This document shows positions 6,140-6,142 of a stretch of 6,142 nt of DNA, in pieces. The stretch is from Chromatiales bacterium (GTDB lineage Bacteria; Pseudomonadota; Gammaproteobacteria; JACCYU01). The position numbers and the translations under genes are program-made. The stretch covers positions 1 through 6,142 of the forward strand of contig JAPSGG010000105.1 of NCBI GenBank assembly GCA_031177845.1, in the 5' to 3' direction. Each line of letters opens with the position of its first letter. The first letter of the stretch is position 1. Below the pieces are notes generated by a model. The model had not been told where the DNA came from, did not search any database, and saw only the letters and a program-made list of their open reading frames with translations.

Positions 6140-6142
6140 GGT

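Noticed and set aside
1..6142. CRISPR array, tRNA or rRNA gene, transposase, prophage or toxin-antitoxin pair
   Set aside because: I looked for regularly spaced repeats, tRNA-like cloverleaf ends and recombinase motifs on both strands and saw none. The only repeats are the three CTCTGTG-type copies and the two TGCANTGCA sites.

Overview
This window is a piece of a fairly GC-rich proteobacterial chromosome. A beta- or gammaproteobacterium fits best, but I cannot name a genus. It is centred on storage of polyhydroxyalkanoate (PHA, carbon-storage polyester). The anchor is an intact class I PHA synthase gene (phaC) on the minus strand. It faces the 3' end of a phasin-like gene that enters the window at its left edge on the plus strand.

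Layout from left to right: (1) C-terminal 75 residues of a phasin-like granule protein (3-230). (2) A 200-base intergenic region with two inverted copies of a dispersed CTCTGTG-rich repeat. (3) phaC (432-2096, minus). (4) A roughly 340-base divergent region holding two near-identical odd palindromes of the form TGCA-N-TGCA, which are candidate operators. (5) Two small genes, each encoding little more than one PAS sensor domain (2440-2934 and 3415-3924), separated by a 480-base gap. (6) A 315-base stretch with no convincing gene. (7) An exported alpha/beta-hydrolase of the lipase type (4240-5112). (8) A third copy of the dispersed repeat, followed directly by a broken lipoprotein-type alpha/beta-hydrolase/esterase (5271-6139). 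That gene can be read to its end only by correcting four separate one-base losses.

How the parts may work together: PhaC polymerises hydroxyacyl-CoA at the granule surface and phasins coat the granule, so the left third is a PHA storage module. The two PAS-only proteins are divergent from phaC and share its upstream region, so a link between a sensory signal and PHA storage is possible but only inferred. The two hydrolases at the right look like periplasmic or envelope enzymes. Their relation to PHA metabolism is not shown by the sequence. No phaA, phaB, phaR or phaZ gene is visible here. No RNA gene, CRISPR array, transposase or integrase was seen.

The observations most worth following are the paired TGCANTGCA sites beside phaC, the tandem PAS-only genes with no output domain, and the esterase with four frameshifts abutting a dispersed repeat.
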